This document shows positions 1-8,071 of a DNA stretch of 29,959 nucleotides, piece by piece (positions within the stretch are counted from its first letter, which is position 1; every line of letters begins with the position of its first letter). The notes beneath the pieces were generated by a model. It did not search any database, was not told the DNA's origin, and saw only the letters and a program-made list of their open reading frames with translations. The translations under genes were made by a program, and so were the position numbers. Origin of the DNA: a bacterium UBP4_UBA6127 (GTDB lineage: Bacteria; UBP4; UBA4092); contig DIVR01000025.1 of the NCBI GenBank assembly GCA_002428325.1, positions 1 to 29,959 of the forward strand. Direction: 5' to 3'.

Positions 1-1
1 C

Positions 2-628
2 GCCAATATCCTGAAATTCCCAAGACTCCTGGATGAAATGAAAGATAGCGGGTGCCAGAGCTTATTTATCGGTTTTGAATCCATTAATAAAGAATCCATC
101 GGGAGCGTGGGCAAATTCCAGAATCAGGTTGCCGATTATGAGACCCTGATTCAGGAAATCCATCAAAGAGAAATGATGGTCAATGCCAGCCTGGTCTTTG
201 GGTTTGACCATGATACTCCGGAGGTATTTCCCCATACTTTGAATTGGCTGGTCAAAAATAAAATTGAAACAATGACCGCCCATATCCTGACCCCTTATCC
301 CGGGACCCGACTCTACTCAAAACTTAATGGCGAGGGCCGAATCATTGAAAAGGATAAAAGCAAATATAATACCGCCCATGTGGTTTTTAGACCCCGGAAT
401 ATGTCTGTCGAAACCCTCCAATCAGGATACCTGCAAATTTATCAGGATTTCTATTCCCTCTCTAATATATTTAAAAGACTCCCTGTTAAACATCAACAAA
501 GGATCCCTTACCTGCTGTTTAATTTCCTCTATCGGAAATATGGTAAAACCACTTCCCTTCTCGCCAAACTGGGACTCTCCTATTCTCTGGGCTGGGTCGC
601 CCGAAGGCTCTCCTATGGTATCGATTAA
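2..628 (+). CDS. B12-binding-type radical SAM protein, C-terminal part (5' end outside window)
   Basis: The reading frame is already open at base 2 (ANILKFPRLLDEM...), so this is the 3' part of a longer gene; the first internal ATG at 38 is not its start. Visible are the late radical SAM barrel strands (GCQSLFIGFESIN, then MTAHILTPYPGTRLY) and a C-terminal extension like DUF4070 (NTAHVVFRPRNMS, then YQDFYSLSNIFKRL). The CxxxCxxC cluster motif must lie upstream and cannot be checked. Proteins of this family use a [4Fe-4S] cluster, SAM and often cobalamin; the substrate is unknown. It ends RRLSYGID, and a degraded copy of exactly this 3' end recurs at 9547-9633. Fairly sure of the family; function unassigned. 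Confidence 0.85.
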   Translation, partial: ANILKFPRLLDEMKDSGCQSLFIGFESINKESIGSVGKFQNQVADYETLIQEIHQREMMVNASLVFGFDHDTPEVFPHTLNWLVKNKIETMTAHILTPYPGTRLYSKLNGEGRIIEKDKSKYNTAHVVFRPRNMSVETLQSGYLQIYQDFYSLSNIFKRLPVKHQQRIPYLLFNFLYRKYGKTTSLLAKLGLSYSLGWVARRLSYGID

Positions 629-658
629 GGCTCCATCCTGCCTTTTATAAAATAATTA

Positions 659-687
659 TTGACAGCGTGTCCAGAGCGAATTAGTGT
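659..687 (+). promoter_or_regulatory. Probable sigma-A promoter of the GntR-ABC operon
   Basis: A perfect -35 box TTGACA lies at 659-664, with a weak -10 (TAGTGT) 17 bases downstream at 682-687. The -10 lies inside the operator-like inverted repeat, so a bound repressor would block RNA polymerase. The stretch 648-666 (TAAAATAATTATTGACAGC) recurs identically at 7090-7108. The weak -10 lowers confidence. Confidence 0.5.
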
Positions 688-708
688 ATTAGTTGTGTAA
701 TACACTAA
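681..708 (+). promoter_or_regulatory. Operator-like perfect inverted repeat (YtrA-type GntR site)
   Basis: TTAGTGTATTA at 681-691 and its exact reverse complement TAATACACTAA at 698-708 are separated by 6 bases. The half-sites AGTGTA and TACACT resemble the operator known for YtrA-subfamily GntR repressors. The site overlaps the promoter -10 and lies 36 bases before the GntR start codon, so autorepression of the whole operon is the natural reading. Operator role is inferred; the palindrome is seen directly. Confidence 0.75.
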
Positions 709-744
709 ACAAAGACCCGTGACTCTGGAAAAGGAACGTATTAA

Positions 745-1146
745 ATGAAGTTGAGGATTACACCGGATGGTCTGCCTATCTATCAGCAGATTATCAACCA
801 GGTGAAATACCTGGCGGCATCAGGCAGATTGGTACCGGGCGATGAACTGCCGGCCATCCGGGTGTTGGCAGAACAGCTTCTGGTAAATCCAAACACGGTC
901 GCGAAGGCCTATCGGGAACTGGAAGCACAGGGAGTTGTAGAATCCCGCCATGGCTCAGGGACCTATCTCTCTCGTGAAGGCTCTCCCCTGAAAAAGAAAG
1001 AACTCCTTAAAGCCCTGCAGGAGAGGACTGATACCTTGTTAGCTGAAGGGTTGCAGATGGGAATTGAGTTGGAAGAAATATTGGAACTGGTCAGGCAGCG
1101 GTACGAAAATATGCAAATCTCTCACAACAAAAAAGGAGATAAATAA
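745..1146 (+). CDS. GntR-family transcriptional repressor, YtrA subfamily
   Basis: A 133-residue regulator. Residues about 10-75 form the winged-helix DNA-binding domain (PIYQQIINQVKYLAASGRLV, AIRVLAEQL, NPNTVAKAYRELE, HGSGTYLS), and only about 50 residues follow as a short helical tail. This is the size and layout of the YtrA subgroup, which usually controls an adjacent ABC transporter. The start is supported by AAGGAA at 731-736, 8 bases before ATG. It is followed after two bases by the ABC ATPase gene, so the two are co-transcribed. The palindrome at 681-708 is its likely binding site. In Bacillus subtilis the YtrA operon responds to cell-wall-active antibiotics; that ligand link is by analogy only. 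Confidence 0.9.
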   Translation: MKLRITPDGLPIYQQIINQVKYLAASGRLVPGDELPAIRVLAEQLLVNPNTVAKAYRELEAQGVVESRHGSGTYLSREGSPLKKKELLKALQERTDTLLAEGLQMGIELEEILELVRQRYENMQISHNKKGDK

Positions 1147-1148
1147 AA

Positions 1149-2069
1149 ATGTGTGCAGGTACAAACGGTAATATCGTGGAAGTAAAAGGGTTATCTCGTG
1201 AGTTTGATGAGAAGAAAGCCTTGAAAGAAGTGGACTTCATTCTGCCCCAAGGTGTGGTGATGGGATTGGTTGGAGAGAATGGCGCAGGGAAGACCACATT
1301 GATCAAACATTTACTGGGACTTTTGAGAGCCCAATCAGGTTCAGTCAGGGTTTTTGGCCAGGACCCGGTAAAGGACCCGGTCTCTGTTCTTTCCCGGATT
1401 GGTTATCTTTCTGAAGATCGGGAGATGCTGGATTGGATGACCTTGGATGAATTGATGGCTTTCACGGCGGCTTTCTATCCTGACTGGGATTGGAAATATG
1501 CTGATCATTTAGTAGATACCTTTCGACTGGACAGGAAAAACCGGATTTGTAACAATTCCCGTGGGCAACGAGCCCAGGCCGGGTTGATTCTGGCAGTTGC
1601 CCATCACCCTGACCTTCTCCTTCTGGATGAACCCTCTTCCGGTCTGGACCCTATTGTCCGCCGGGATATTCTTTCTGAGATTATCCATGCAGTGACAGAT
1701 GCAGGGAAAACAGTCCTCTTTTCATCTCATTTACTTGACGAAGTGGAACGGGTGGCCGATACAGTCACACTTATCTCCGGAGGTAAAATGATTCTCACCT
1801 CACCAATGGATGACTTACTCAATAATTATCGTGAATTCCAGGTAAAACTCCCGCAGACAGTCAGCTCTTTCCCCTCTTTGCCCGGTTTATTGAGAGCTGA
1901 GGGTAAGGATAATGAATGGACTGTTCTTGTTGATAGTAATCCCGATGTGTTTAAAAACCTGCTTCAGACTAAAAATATCCAAATGCTGAGTGAAAGGCAT
2001 CTTTCCCTGAATGATATCTTCATTGCGAAAGTCGGCCGCCCTGTCCAGAATGATAATGAGGAATTCTAA
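1149..2069 (+). CDS. ABC transporter ATP-binding protein
   Basis: A 306-residue ATPase of the drug/lantibiotic export type. Walker A is GENGAGKTT (residues 42-50), the signature region is NSRGQRAQ near 136 (a divergent LSGGQ, as often seen in YtrB-like proteins), Walker B is LLLLDEPSSGLDP near 157-169, and the H-loop is SSHLLDE near 192. The last ~90 residues form an accessory domain. AAGGAGAT lies 8 bases before ATG, just inside the end of the GntR gene. It should energise export or signalling through the membrane proteins encoded directly downstream. Substrate not evident. Confidence 0.9.
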   Translation: MCAGTNGNIVEVKGLSREFDEKKALKEVDFILPQGVVMGLVGENGAGKTTLIKHLLGLLRAQSGSVRVFGQDPVKDPVSVLSRIGYLSEDREMLDWMTLDELMAFTAAFYPDWDWKYADHLVDTFRLDRKNRICNNSRGQRAQAGLILAVAHHPDLLLLDEPSSGLDPIVRRDILSEIIHAVTDAGKTVLFSSHLLDEVERVADTVTLISGGKMILTSPMDDLLNNYREFQVKLPQTVSSFPSLPGLLRAEGKDNEWTVLVDSNPDVFKNLLQTKNIQMLSERHLSLNDIFIAKVGRPVQNDNEEF

Positions 2070-2085
2070 GAATGGATAAAAGAGT

Positions 2086-3759
2086 ATGAACACATTGGGG
2101 GATAAAATAGTCAGTTCTGTGAACAGTAAATTCACAACTCCATTGCTTCCTGCAGTAGAGTTTATTTCTTGCGCCAATACTCCTGCCAAAAAGATGATTG
2201 TTAAATATTTCTGGGAGGATTACGCTCCATTTACTATCATCATTTTATTAACTTTTTTAGTAGGGAGAACTATTGTTTCATGTTTTCCATCTAGTGAATT
2301 ATTAACGATATACATGGGTTCAGTAATATTTCTCGATATTTTTGTCGATGGTTTTTGGCCAATTCGCCTTAGTACTCGATTTACAAATAAAACAAAATAT
2401 AACTACTCTGCATTCTTTTCCTTACCTATATCAGCAGCAAAATTGATAAGACAACAACTAAAGACACATTATTTGATATCGGGGATAACACATCTGTTTT
2501 TATTATCCTTGTATATTGGCCAGATAAATCTTAATCAAGTTATTTTTATCTTTTCAATCAAAATAATCCTAATGCTGATATTAGCTTGTTTTTTAATTGA
2601 TCATTGGACTAAATGGCCACTCATCCTCCTTGGCGCACCGTTATTGGGAATATCCCCAATGTTTGGAAATGCCCCTTATATGCTTTCTTACCAAATACCT
2701 TTTACTGTTATTTATGCCTTCATTATCTATGTGACGATTATTTACAGTATTAATATAAATAGAACATCAGAATTGACATCAAAAAGTTTATTTGTGTCTG
2801 GAGATAGTTCTTTAAGCAGTAAAGATAAGCCATTTTCTCGTAAGAATAAAAGTTCATTTTATTTATCTTTGTTTAGAAGAGGTAACAGCAGTAATGTGAT
2901 GCTCTCAAGATTAGTATATTTGAGCTGCAGAGATAGTTCTATACTGACATATAGGTTTTTATTCCTTTTACTAATATTTCTATCGTCAGATTTACCTTTT
3001 TATCTTTTCTCTCTATATGTTGTGGTGGGGTCAATAATGGTTCTTTGGAATTGGCTGGCGAATCGGATTTGTTTATCTTCAACAAACTTTCCAGAGATCA
3101 TTTCAATCCTCCCTCTATCCAATGAGCAATTGGGGAACCAATTATCACGGATTAATGTAATCACAAATAATCTATCTGTTTTATTTGTATTTCCCTTATT
3201 ATGTATTTACTCAGTTAAATACTTCCCCCATTATGAATCAATATTATTTATTGCCGTTATTTGGATTATTCCATTGTTAGAAATTAAAGACAGTGCGGAT
3301 AGATCCATCTATGGATATCTGAAATTATCAAATAACTACATGAGAATTCTTACCTGGATTGGATATATACTGGCACCATGTGTAGCATTAACTCTTTATT
3401 ATGGTGATATGATTCCCTTTTTAATAAAAGCAGCGTTGATTATCATTCTATTATTTTTATCCTTGATTCTATTAACGGCCAAAGCGCATACACTTATCAT
3501 GATCGGCAAGGGGTATGAGGTCTTTGGTAAAAGAACTCATACCCTGTTTTATTTTATGACTCTCATAATTGGCTTAGTACCCTTTTGCCTGCTGAGCTAT
3601 TTTATTACAGCTAATATGTTATCTGGCATTTTGAAACTACCAATATCTTTATCCTCCACTATTCTTATCAACTTAACTCTTTCCATTACTTGGGGGATTT
3701 CAGAAAGCCTAACTGTTTTTATTGACCCAATTCGCATCTATCTCTGGAGGCATCAGTAA
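2086..3759 (+). CDS. Large polytopic membrane protein, putative ABC permease 1
   Basis: A 557-residue, strongly hydrophobic protein with roughly 12 membrane segments in two halves joined by a charged, Ser/Lys-rich cytoplasmic stretch at about residues 235-285. No family name is recognised with certainty; position after the GntR and ATPase genes and paralogy with the next two genes make it a permease of that transporter. It contains SPMFGNAP in the first half where its paralogs have SP(Y/F)Q(Y/F), and ends in WRHQ, like the ends of the next two proteins. The start at 2086 lacks a clear ribosome site and the first ~35 residues are polar, so the true start could be elsewhere. Its stop abuts the next ATG. 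Base composition is more AT-rich than in the GntR and ATPase genes. Confidence 0.75.
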   Translation: MNTLGDKIVSSVNSKFTTPLLPAVEFISCANTPAKKMIVKYFWEDYAPFTIIILLTFLVGRTIVSCFPSSELLTIYMGSVIFLDIFVDGFWPIRLSTRFTNKTKYNYSAFFSLPISAAKLIRQQLKTHYLISGITHLFLLSLYIGQINLNQVIFIFSIKIILMLILACFLIDHWTKWPLILLGAPLLGISPMFGNAPYMLSYQIPFTVIYAFIIYVTIIYSININRTSELTSKSLFVSGDSSLSSKDKPFSRKNKSSFYLSLFRRGNSSNVMLSRLVYLSCRDSSILTYRFLFLLLIFLSSDLPFYLFSLYVVVGSIMVLWNWLANRICLSSTNFPEIISILPLSNEQLGNQLSRINVITNNLSVLFVFPLLCIYSVKYFPHYESILFIAVIWIIPLLEIKDSADRSIYGYLKLSNNYMRILTWIGYILAPCVALTLYYGDMIPFLIKAALIIILLFLSLILLTAKAHTLIMIGKGYEVFGKRTHTLFYFMTLIIGLVPFCLLSYFITANMLSGILKLPISLSSTILINLTLSITWGISESLTVFIDPIRIYLWRHQ

Positions 3760-5325
3760 ATGGCAAGTAGGAATTATTATTTAAAACCTTTTTGGATAAT
3801 ATTCTGGCGGATGTTCAGGAAACAGGGATGGTTTATATTGCTTATTCCGCTTTGGTTTTGTGGTTGTTTTTCATTCCTTTATCAAGAACATCTGGCAGAA
3901 GGGGTTGAAAGCCTGATTGATTTTCTTGGTAAAAGTTATGAAAGTATCAATTTAATCACAGCTTGCTTTGTTATTTTTATTGTTGGCAGTTGTTTTGGCA
4001 AGGAAGGACATAAACCACCTTATAAACTGTATTATTATCCCTGCAGCAGCTTTTATCTTGTGAGCAGCTTATTCCTTTCCCTCTATCTTCTGTATTCTGC
4101 AGCAATTACTTTTTATTTGTTATATATGCATTATGGCTGGGGATATGATTTACTCACTCAGCGGCAAATTATCCTCATGGTAGGAATTTATACAGCCGCT
4201 TTATCTCCTTACCAGTATGGGAAAACACCCATTATTCTTTCCCTGGTTTCTATATCTACTCATTGCTCCCTGTTCCTTTTGACCACAATCTCACCTATCC
4301 TGCTTTTGGTTACTTTTATTCTGGCCAATTATTTACTGACAGTCTGGGCTTTTTCACAAAGCCGTTCTGGTATGCCATCCGGTGACTGGCATTCGCTTTT
4401 AGAGTTGCCGGAGATAGACAAGTTTATCCATAAATTTATAAAACCTGAGAAAAACCTCTTCGGCCCCTTAATGTCATTAGAACTTCATGAGAAGCTTCCG
4501 GCTAACGGGTTGCTTCTGTTAGCAGGGATTATGATCATTATCAGGTTATTGCCAACAATCACCTGGTGGCAGGTTGTTCTTGAGGTTGTTTTCCTGGTTA
4601 TCTCACTGGTTGTTCTGAGTGTGATTAAGAGTAGCAATAATGGAACAATAAACAGTTTAAAGAAGTATTCTCTGCCTTTATCTGATGAGTGTCTGTTCCG
4701 GGCAGAGATAAAAGCTTATTTTATCAGGATATTTGCTATGGCAATCTTTATTGCCGGATTCTTTTTTATTCAATCGTTTTCTTATAATCAGCTTACTTGG
4801 TTTGCAAATAATGTTTTCAGCTTGAGTAATGAAAAACAAGCCTCTTATTTTATATATGATTATTTACTATTAAACCTGTTGGCTGTTACCTTGATAGGCA
4901 AAACGCCTTTTAAGATTTTGAATATCACAAAAAACAAAATCTGGCAGGCCATGGTTTTAGTATTTTTCTTTTCTGCGGTAAACTTTGCCTGCATCAATAC
5001 CCTGAGTACAATTATGTTGTATCGGAAAACTAACATATACCTGGATATAGGGAACTCTTCATTTTATTTGTTCGTACTGGTTATTCTTTCGCTGGCCTGG
5101 GGTTTATTTAAACTATTTGAACAAAGGATTCTTCCCCTGAATAAGATTTATTTACTTTTGGGAATAATTATGAGTTTGTCAGTTTTCCTGACATTAATTA
5201 TTTATTATTTGTTGCCTTCAAAACTATTTGCTCCTGTTTGTTTTATATCCTTGGCAACTCTCTATGTTTTCTTAAGTCCCTTGGTTACTTCTCCTATCCT
5301 TGTCCACAAGGAAAGGCATCGGTAA
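3760..5325 (+). CDS. Large polytopic membrane protein, putative ABC permease 2
   Basis: A 521-residue protein beginning immediately after the stop of permease 1, implying translational coupling. It has two hydrophobic halves of several helices each. The first half carries the motif ALSPYQYGKTPII (around residues 146-158); then comes a polar linker with SLLELPEIDKF near 210-225, and the second half starts at MSLELHEKLP. The C-terminus VHKERHR matches the ERHQ end of permease 3. It appears to be an internally duplicated or two-lobed permease, far larger than the ~325-residue permeases of the classic Ytr system. Domain names are not assigned; function as the membrane part of the ABC transporter is inferred from the operon. 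Confidence 0.75.
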   Translation: MASRNYYLKPFWIIFWRMFRKQGWFILLIPLWFCGCFSFLYQEHLAEGVESLIDFLGKSYESINLITACFVIFIVGSCFGKEGHKPPYKLYYYPCSSFYLVSSLFLSLYLLYSAAITFYLLYMHYGWGYDLLTQRQIILMVGIYTAALSPYQYGKTPIILSLVSISTHCSLFLLTTISPILLLVTFILANYLLTVWAFSQSRSGMPSGDWHSLLELPEIDKFIHKFIKPEKNLFGPLMSLELHEKLPANGLLLLAGIMIIIRLLPTITWWQVVLEVVFLVISLVVLSVIKSSNNGTINSLKKYSLPLSDECLFRAEIKAYFIRIFAMAIFIAGFFFIQSFSYNQLTWFANNVFSLSNEKQASYFIYDYLLLNLLAVTLIGKTPFKILNITKNKIWQAMVLVFFFSAVNFACINTLSTIMLYRKTNIYLDIGNSSFYLFVLVILSLAWGLFKLFEQRILPLNKIYLLLGIIMSLSVFLTLIIYYLLPSKLFAPVCFISLATLYVFLSPLVTSPILVHKERHR

Positions 5326-5328
5326 AGG

Positions 5329-6924
5329 ATGGGAAAGATACTTGCCCATAATGTTTTAAAATCACCTTTAGGGACGATTCCAAATGCTATCATATCCCTG
5401 AGTTGGAAAAGGTTATTTTTTATACCGTTTGTTGGATGGAGCATTTTAATCCTATCGAAATATTATGTTTCTGCTGAGGATATGACGGATCTGGCTGAGA
5501 CGGTCTTCTATATATTGGGCCTCTACACACTTATTCAAATTACCATCATTGAAACTATGTTTATTGGAGAAAAACGTTTAGCCAGACCTTTCCGGCTTTA
5601 TTTGATTCCTCGCAGCAATTTTTATATAGTCTCGAATGTATTCTTTTCAAAGTTGCTTTTACTGATAGCCCCTCTATTGCTGTTTAGTCTGTTATCTAAA
5701 CTCAGTGGGATTAATGTCTTTATTAAAGAATCCTGGACAATAGGCATCTTTTTCACAGCATTTTTCTTTTCTCCATTTCAATTCAATGGGAAAATAACTT
5801 CTTTTTCTTTTTTATTATTGATTTTAGTTGTCTTATTCCATGGAACAAGATGTCCTGTGGATTCCCTCATTATAAATAGCGGTTATCTGGTACTTTCTTT
5901 CTTGTTAAATCTGAGTGCTTTTAGTTCAGATCGGAATTCAATAGGTACTTTTACCTCTCCAGACTCCTTATTACTTCTTCCCGAGGCGCAAAGAAAATTA
6001 TCTGTTTCCAAAAAACAAGCTTTATTGAAAAAGCCGACCGGGTCTCAGTTCCAATTATTTCCCTTCAAGTTTAATAAGGAAACTCCATCAAACAATTTAT
6101 TGTGGTTAGATTTGCAGGAGAGTGGGCCCAATATATTAGTTCTAGTGTTTTTATGGATTGTTTCACAGGTGGTCTTCTTTGGGTTAACTGGTCCCTTCAT
6201 TCACTATGGTATAGCAGTAATCTATTTGATACTGTCGATTTTGGTAACCAAGTGGGTCTGTAAGAAAAATAGTCCTTCTATCCTAAAAGAATATTACGCT
6301 CGCTATTTAATGCCGGTTTCCGATGAACTATTAGCCCAATCTCTATATCGAGCTTTTTATACTGTTCAAATTATCTATTTAACTTTCTGGTCAGGATTGG
6401 GTTGTTTAGGGGCAATACATTATTCGGATGATCACTGGTGGTCCTTCTTTTTGGGTCTTAATAGCAACAATATAAGCTATTTATTTTTGAGCTTATTTAT
6501 CATAAGTGCCAATTTATATGCTGTATTTAAGAAAATACTGGCTAAGAACCAGACTTTGTCTTTTGACAGGAAAATTGATTTTTTATTAGTAACTTTTTGT
6601 TTATTAGCTTTTACAAAGCCGGACTGGGAAATATTCAATTATGCGGTTAATTACTTTACGCTGGCCTGGTTTCTGGTCATTTTATGGGTTCTGGCATGGG
6701 GAATATTTAGCGTTTGGAAAATGCATATTCTTTCCGTAAAAAAACTCAGGAATATTTCATTACTCAACTTGGGGCTTGCTGTGATTCTGTCTGTTGTTCT
6801 CTATTTTATGATTCCAGGTTATTTCTATCTGCAGGCTTGCCTCATGCTGATCCCCATTCTTTTTATATTCTTAAGCCCTCTTTTGCTTTACCCAGCCTTT
6901 ATTTACATAGAAAGGCATCAATAA
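5329..6924 (+). CDS. Large polytopic membrane protein, putative ABC permease 3
   Basis: A 531-residue paralog of permease 2, starting 3 bases after its stop (TAAAGGATG). Same two-lobed layout: first lobe with FFSPFQFNGKI (about 145-155), linker ending SPDSLLLLPEAQRKL near 210-225, second lobe from LWLDLQESGP, and C-terminus YIERHQ. Having three such proteins for one ATPase suggests a multi-subunit or heteromeric membrane assembly, or alternative partners. Closest visible relative in the window is permease 2; the half-length protein at 7193 is a further paralog. Family assignment beyond 'ABC-type permease' is not possible from sequence alone. Confidence 0.75.
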   Translation: MGKILAHNVLKSPLGTIPNAIISLSWKRLFFIPFVGWSILILSKYYVSAEDMTDLAETVFYILGLYTLIQITIIETMFIGEKRLARPFRLYLIPRSNFYIVSNVFFSKLLLLIAPLLLFSLLSKLSGINVFIKESWTIGIFFTAFFFSPFQFNGKITSFSFLLLILVVLFHGTRCPVDSLIINSGYLVLSFLLNLSAFSSDRNSIGTFTSPDSLLLLPEAQRKLSVSKKQALLKKPTGSQFQLFPFKFNKETPSNNLLWLDLQESGPNILVLVFLWIVSQVVFFGLTGPFIHYGIAVIYLILSILVTKWVCKKNSPSILKEYYARYLMPVSDELLAQSLYRAFYTVQIIYLTFWSGLGCLGAIHYSDDHWWSFFLGLNSNNISYLFLSLFIISANLYAVFKKILAKNQTLSFDRKIDFLLVTFCLLAFTKPDWEIFNYAVNYFTLAWFLVILWVLAWGIFSVWKMHILSVKKLRNISLLNLGLAVILSVVLYFMIPGYFYLQACLMLIPILFIFLSPLLLYPAFIYIERHQ

Positions 6925-6927
6925 AAG

Positions 6928-7053
6928 ATGGGAAACAATAAGCTTTCTAAAATGATTCAGATCAACAACATCCCCTGGGAAAGGGATAAAAGCCCTCAGC
7001 CTGGTTATCTTGAAGAAAATGGCCTTAATCTGGGTCATTACCTTCCTCTCTAA
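6928..7053 (+). pseudogene. 41-codon abortive ORF, probable remnant of a fourth permease gene
   Basis: It begins 3 bases after the stop of permease 3 in the same arrangement as permease 3 itself (TAAAAGATGGGAAAC versus TAAAGGATGGGAAAG), encodes MGNNKLSKMIQINNIPWERD and stops after 41 codons without any hydrophobic segment. I read it as the 5' end of a former fourth operon gene, joined near 7030-7060 to sequence resembling the 3' end and downstream promoter of the radical SAM gene at the window start. It could be a real small protein, but nothing supports a function. Confidence 0.45.
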
Positions 7054-7056
7054 ACT

Positions 7057-7111
7057 AGGTCATCGATTAAGGTTTAATCCTCCCTTTAATAAAATAATTA
7101 TTGACAGCTTG
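7057..7111 (+). repeat. Copy 2 of the dispersed radical-SAM-tail/promoter module
   Basis: Aligns without gaps to 615-669: both have ATCGATTAAGG (620-630 and 7062-7072), an interval of identical length, and the 19-base identical TAAAATAATTATTGACAGC (648-666 and 7090-7108). In copy 1 the ATCGATTAA belongs to the stop end of a radical SAM gene; here no such gene precedes it, so the segment was moved or left behind by recombination. Confidence 0.7.
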
Positions 7112-7130
7112 TCACATAATTAATAAGAAT
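7101..7130 (+). promoter_or_regulatory. Promoter candidate for the half-length permease gene
   Basis: TTGACA at 7101-7106 with the A/T-rich TAAGAAT 17 bases downstream (7124-7130). It is carried by the repeated module described for 7057-7111. There is no counterpart of the GntR operator palindrome here, so this copy would escape that repression. The -10 is a modest match. Confidence 0.45.
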
Positions 7131-7192
7131 TAGCAAGATATATAAAATCTTTTTTACTAGCCTCTAATCGCTATAGTTCTGATAACTCAATA

Positions 7193-7846
7193 ATGTCAGA
7201 AGCAGAAGATAAAAAAATGGCTCAAGAGATTCTAATTTCTATTAAGGATATTATGATTTCTCTCTGGAAGGATATCGGGGGAGATTTGTTTCTTATCTTG
7301 ATATTATCTATCGGATATATTGAGGTAAGGAATTTTTTATTCGATACACAGGATGTTAAGTTTTTAATTCAATACCTATGGCCAGCAATTGCTGGATTTC
7401 CCTGTATAGCCATGGTGATGGTTGAGAAGGAAATATTTAGTATAAAAGATCAGATAGCTCCCATCAAACTCTACGACCTTGATGCAAATAAAGTTGCTGT
7501 TATTACTTCGCTTTTTATCAGTAAATGGATATTATCTCTTATACCTGGATGTATCTATTATTACTATCTGCTTATTAGAGGATTTGGTTCCCCCTCTGCC
7601 TCGTTGTTATTTCTATTGTTTCAAATCATGGCATTTATCCTCTCCCCTTTCCAATATGGAGTTAAATCTATTATCTTCTCCATCATCCTTGCTGTATTTG
7701 TAGTTATCATCGAGTTCCTTCACTTTTTTCCATTAACATATTTGGCGATGGGGTACTTATTCTCCCTTTATTTGCTTTATGTATATTCATTCATTGCTGC
7801 TCGAGATAACTATTTAATACAGAAAATATATTTCTCACCAGAATGA
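7193..7846 (+). CDS. Half-length permease paralog (membrane protein)
   Basis: A 217-residue membrane protein with about five or six hydrophobic segments. It matches the first lobe only of permeases 2 and 3: it has FILSPFQYGVKSII where they have SP(Y/F)Q(Y/F), and ends at IYFSPE exactly where they have LELPE and LLLPE in the inter-lobe linker. So it is either a naturally one-lobed subunit or a truncated gene. ATG 7193 has no ribosome site; the ATG at 7217 has only a weak purine run upstream. It is followed at once by a strong terminator. Expression is plausible but unproven. Confidence 0.6.
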   Translation: MSEAEDKKMAQEILISIKDIMISLWKDIGGDLFLILILSIGYIEVRNFLFDTQDVKFLIQYLWPAIAGFPCIAMVMVEKEIFSIKDQIAPIKLYDLDANKVAVITSLFISKWILSLIPGCIYYYYLLIRGFGSPSASLLFLLFQIMAFILSPFQYGVKSIIFSIILAVFVVIIEFLHFFPLTYLAMGYLFSLYLLYVYSFIAARDNYLIQKIYFSPE

Positions 7847-7853
7847 AGAACCT

Positions 7854-7890
7854 AAAGAAAGGGGCTTTTTCAACAAAAGCCCCTTTCTTT
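7854..7890. terminator. Strong bidirectional hairpin terminator
   Basis: A perfect 16-bp stem: AAAGAAAGGGGCTTTT (7854-7869) and AAAAGCCCCTTTCTTT (7875-7890) around a 5-base loop. It starts 8 bases after the stop of the half-length permease gene and directly adjoins the GH31 tail remnant on the other strand, so it can serve both directions. Confidence 0.85.
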
Positions 7891-7994
7891 AGCCAGTTCA
7901 ATGGAAATACTGAGACTCTTAGGCCCAGCAGGAACCGGAACGGTACCAATACCATTTATAATCACAAACACCAGTGTCCACTCATCTCTAATTA
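7885..7994 (-). pseudogene. GH31 alpha-glucosidase remnant, last ~35 codons only
   Basis: Read on the minus strand this encodes GIGTVPVPAGPKSLSISIELAK, matching the extreme C-termini of the copies at 8695 (VIELAK) and 13705 (TIELAK). The original stop codon after the final Lys is lost; the frame runs a few codons into the terminator and stops at TGA (7870-7872). Similarity fades near 7994. It is a third, almost entirely deleted GH31 copy, placed beside a terminator as the other two are. Confidence 0.75.
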
Positions 7995-8071
7995 TTTCAT
8001 TACCCTACACTTGTTATGATGTTCACGAAAAACCAAATCAAAGCTTGGCCTTATATCCCCATAACTGACAT

